Assembly: GCA_947447815.1 (NCBI GenBank)
Contig: CANFLJ010000142.1
Span: 1 to 5,602, forward strand
Reading direction: 5' to 3'
DNA from: Chitinophagaceae bacterium
GTDB taxonomy: Bacteria; Bacteroidota; Bacteroidia; Chitinophagales; Chitinophagaceae
DNA: 5,602 bases
Shown: piece after piece, positions 4,538 to 5,602 of the stretch
Layout of the letters: every line of letters starts with the position of its first letter
How positions within the stretch are numbered: position 1 is the stretch's first letter
The notes under the pieces: generated by a model
What the model saw: only the letters and a program-made list of their open reading frames with translations
Databases searched by the model: none
What the model was told of the DNA's origin: nothing
Program-made: the position numbers and the translations under genes

Positions 4538-5602
4538 TTAATGCCTTACAGCAACAATATTTTCATCTATCCAAAGATTCTTCAACGATAAATATTCTTT
4601 GGTTGTTTCGTGACCAATATCCAGTACGTTTATTTCACTTATTTTCTTGGTCTTAGCGTTCAGTTTATTGTAAGCAGCATAGATGCAGGTAGGTGGTGCA
4701 ATAGGATCGCGGGTGCCTATGGCAAACATGCATGGACATTCTATATTAGGTACAAAATTCTGTACGTCAAAATAGGCTAATGTTTTAAACAGTTTATTCC
4801 AGGGAATCTTAGTTTGATTAAAATATTTATATGGAAACTCATTCGGCGTTTTTGCACTTGTAATACCATAATAGTTATGGAAGTCGCAGAAAATAGGATT
4901 CTCTGTTTCGCAGATGGAAATCCGATGATCAAAGGAAGCTGTGATTAAAGATAAGGCACCACCCTGACTACCGCCCGACAAGAATACTCTATTGGAATCT
5001 AAACCAACTTCTGTATGACTGAAGATAAAATCCATTGATCTTAAACAATCCATGATAGCACCACGATAAATGAAATCTTTTTTATCGCCAATGTTGAATA
5101 CACAGAATTCTTTTTCTTCGTTTAGATTCTTACCAACTTTTATAAGGTCGGCTGTTGTTCTTACCAGTATACAAAAGACGGCCTGATCTTCGGCGAAGAA
5201 AGGTTTTACTCTTTGTTTGTATCCAGGTATTGCCACCATTACAGGATAACTTCCCGGTAGCCTTGGTACCGATAACCATGAATGAATAGTGATATTATCT
5301 AAAGATTGAAAAGTTACATTAAATAGCTTATGGGTAGGAGTAGAAATTTCTTTGTTGTACTCCATAGAGAAATTAGGAGCAATTGCATTCAGTTCATTTC
5401 GGGTATCCTGCCAGAACTTTTCAAAGTCATCCGGTTTATGTATAGGTGTATTTATCAGCATTGGTTTAAATCCAAATACCGATTTAATAGTATCATCATA
5501 ATCGGTAAGATTAACCTTTACTATAATGTCGTAAAACCCTGGAGTTTTAATATCTATGTTAGCCCTGATATTGATGGAACTTTCCGGATCTACATGTATA
5601 TC
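4538..5602 (-). CDS. Acetylxylan-esterase-like protein (CE7, alpha/beta hydrolase), 5' end outside window
   Basis: The frame is open from the right edge to TAA at 4540-4538, giving 354 residues without the true start. The ATG at 5461-5459 is internal: 47 in-frame codons precede it (ending KSVFGFKP) and look like a beta-sandwich domain (SINIRANIDIKTPGFYDIIVKV), as in Bacteroidota CE7 proteins with an N-terminal extension. Numbering from that Met, the CE7 region opens with KPDDFEKFWQDTRNEL (9-24). The nucleophile elbow is GGSQGG at 163-168 (Ser165), the acid probably Asp252 in GTRDPIAPP, and the base His284 in GHE. YRGAIMDCLRSMDFI at 132-146 is also typical. Known CE7 enzymes remove acetyl groups from xylo-oligosaccharides or cephalosporin C. 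The family's RGQG-type motif after strand VFCILV is altered: R101 is followed by TTADL. Activity and substrate are therefore uncertain. It precedes the barrel gene by 9 bp. Confidence 0.85.
   Translation of the reverse strand, partial: DIHVDPESSINIRANIDIKTPGFYDIIVKVNLTDYDDTIKSVFGFKPMLINTPIHKPDDFEKFWQDTRNELNAIAPNFSMEYNKEISTPTHKLFNVTFQSLDNITIHSWLSVPRLPGSYPVMVAIPGYKQRVKPFFAEDQAVFCILVRTTADLIKVGKNLNEEKEFCVFNIGDKKDFIYRGAIMDCLRSMDFIFSHTEVGLDSNRVFLSGGSQGGALSLITASFDHRISICETENPIFCDFHNYYGITSAKTPNEFPYKYFNQTKIPWNKLFKTLAYFDVQNFVPNIECPCMFAIGTRDPIAPPTCIYAAYNKLNAKTKKISEINVLDIGHETTKEYLSLKNLWIDENIVAVRH

Noticed and set aside
5459..5461. ATG as the start of the esterase gene
   Set aside because: The frame stays open upstream to the window edge, and the 47 extra residues look like the N-terminal beta domain of related CE7 proteins.

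Overview
The window looks like ordinary chromosomal DNA from a Bacteroidota bacterium, possibly near the Chitinophagaceae or Sphingobacteriia (inference). Reasons: AT-rich intergenic DNA, no Shine-Dalgarno sequences before starts, TAnnTTTG-type -7 promoter elements, degenerate CTAAT-type short tandem repeats between genes, and proteins of Bacteroidota character (an EF-G tail, a DUF2809 membrane protein, and a CE7 esterase with an N-terminal beta domain). No mobile element, CRISPR array, RNA gene or defence system was found.

Layout. 1-118: C-terminal end of elongation factor G (+), cut by the window edge. 119-840: a 722-bp intergenic region. It holds an 8-bp tandem array (120-159), a possible promoter (161-168), a strong intrinsic terminator (223-259), a second 8-bp array (350-397), and a degenerate array with a strict 21-bp period (423-653) carrying a 105-bp higher-order repeat; nothing clear was found in 654-840. 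841-1836: an LpxD-type acyltransferase (+). 1851-2225: a small DUF2809 membrane protein (-), convergent with lpxD. 2226-2368: a divergent promoter region. 2369-3652: tyrosyl-tRNA synthetase (+), followed by a 32-bp palindromic terminator. 3713-4528 and 4538-5602: a probable minus-strand operon of a CE7 acetylxylan-esterase-like protein (5' end outside the window) and, 9 bp downstream, a secreted probable outer-membrane beta-barrel.

The genes do not form one pathway. EF-G and TyrRS serve translation, LpxD serves lipid A synthesis, and the minus-strand pair serves the envelope and possibly glycan deacetylation. No undescribed multi-gene system is evident. The least explained sequence is the repeat-bearing intergenic region between fusA and lpxD, especially the 21-bp array.
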